Shown: positions 5,678 through 5,729 of the stretch, in pieces
Layout: each line of letters begins with the position of its first letter
How positions within the stretch are numbered: position 1 is the first letter of the stretch
Assembly: GCA_937872125.1 (NCBI GenBank)
Contig: CALMNY010000165.1
Span: 1 to 5,729 of the forward strand
Source: an uncultured Candidatus Competibacteraceae bacterium
Lineage (GTDB): Bacteria > Pseudomonadota > Gammaproteobacteria > Competibacterales > Competibacteraceae
Reading direction: 5' to 3'
DNA: 5,729 bases
Program-made: the position numbers and the translations under genes
Notes under the pieces: generated by a model
Seen by the model: only the letters and a program-made list of their open reading frames with translations
Databases searched by the model: none
Told to the model about the DNA's origin: nothing

Positions 5678-5729
5678 TGGTGCCGAAGAGAGGACTTGAA
5701 CCTCCACTGGGTTACCCCAACTAAGACCT
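5678..5729 (-). tRNA. tRNA-Leu (CUN family, anticodon NAG), 3' part, partial
   Basis: The minus strand from the right edge starts within the anticodon. AG would be positions 35-36, followed by G37 and T38 and the 3' half of the anticodon stem, CTTAG. A 15-base class II variable arm follows (T, TGGG, loop GTAA, CCCA, GT), then T-stem GGAGG/CCTCT around TTCAAGT. The acceptor strand CTTCGGC, discriminator A and an encoded CCA complete the gene. The long variable arm and TTCAAGT loop fit Leu. AG followed by G37 fits the CUN isoacceptors rather than UUR (A37) or Ser. The first anticodon base and the 5' half lie outside the window, so the exact isoacceptor is not known. Confidence 0.93.

Noticed and set aside
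1..5729. CRISPR array, insertion sequence, toxin-antitoxin pair or riboswitch
   Set aside because: No regularly spaced repeats, transposase, terminal inverted repeats, small paired genes or leader structures were seen. The coding space is filled by six identifiable genes.

Overview
The window is a compact, GC-rich stretch of bacterial chromosome. Every recognisable gene lies on the minus strand, so it reads from the right edge to the left. The gene families, a tRNA-Leu with an encoded CCA end, the GTG starts and the type of intergenic repeats suggest a gammaproteobacterium. A lineage near Competibacteraceae or another environmental group is only a guess; the sequence alone cannot fix the genus.

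In reading order (minus strand): (1) the 3' part of a tRNA-Leu of the CUN family runs off the right edge, followed at once by a strong intrinsic terminator. (2) After a gap of roughly 110 nt that probably holds a promoter come three dTDP-L-rhamnose genes: rfbA/rmlA (5529-4645), rfbC/rmlC (4648-4046, overlapping rmlA by 4 nt) and rfbD/rmlD (4031-3153). rmlB, the dehydratase of this pathway, is not present. (3) Only 22 nt after rmlD, with no terminator, type II secretion genes begin: gspE (assembly ATPase, 3130-1433), gspF (inner-membrane platform, 1431-211) and the first 50 codons of gspG (major pseudopilin, from 151 off the left edge).

The rml enzymes supply dTDP-rhamnose for surface polysaccharide (LPS O-antigen or exopolysaccharide). 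GspE, GspF and GspG form the motor, platform and pseudopilus of the secretion machine. The spacing suggests one transcript rmlA-rmlC-rmlD-gspE-gspF-gspG, which is not the textbook arrangement of either system (rmlBADC; gspC-D-E-F-G).

No wholly new system is visible. The most interesting layer is small repeats. Each of the three junctions in the gene row that has more than 1 nt between genes carries a repeat touching the 3' end of the upstream gene. A GC-rich inverted repeat codes for an atypical RmlC tail. Three perfect heptads overlap the rmlD stop and leave gspE without a visible Shine-Dalgarno sequence. Three degenerate heptads of what looks like the same family, in the opposite orientation, follow gspF. 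A perfect 10-bp hairpin with a GGA-containing loop also lies inside gspE. No gene-free stretch exceeds 300 bases.
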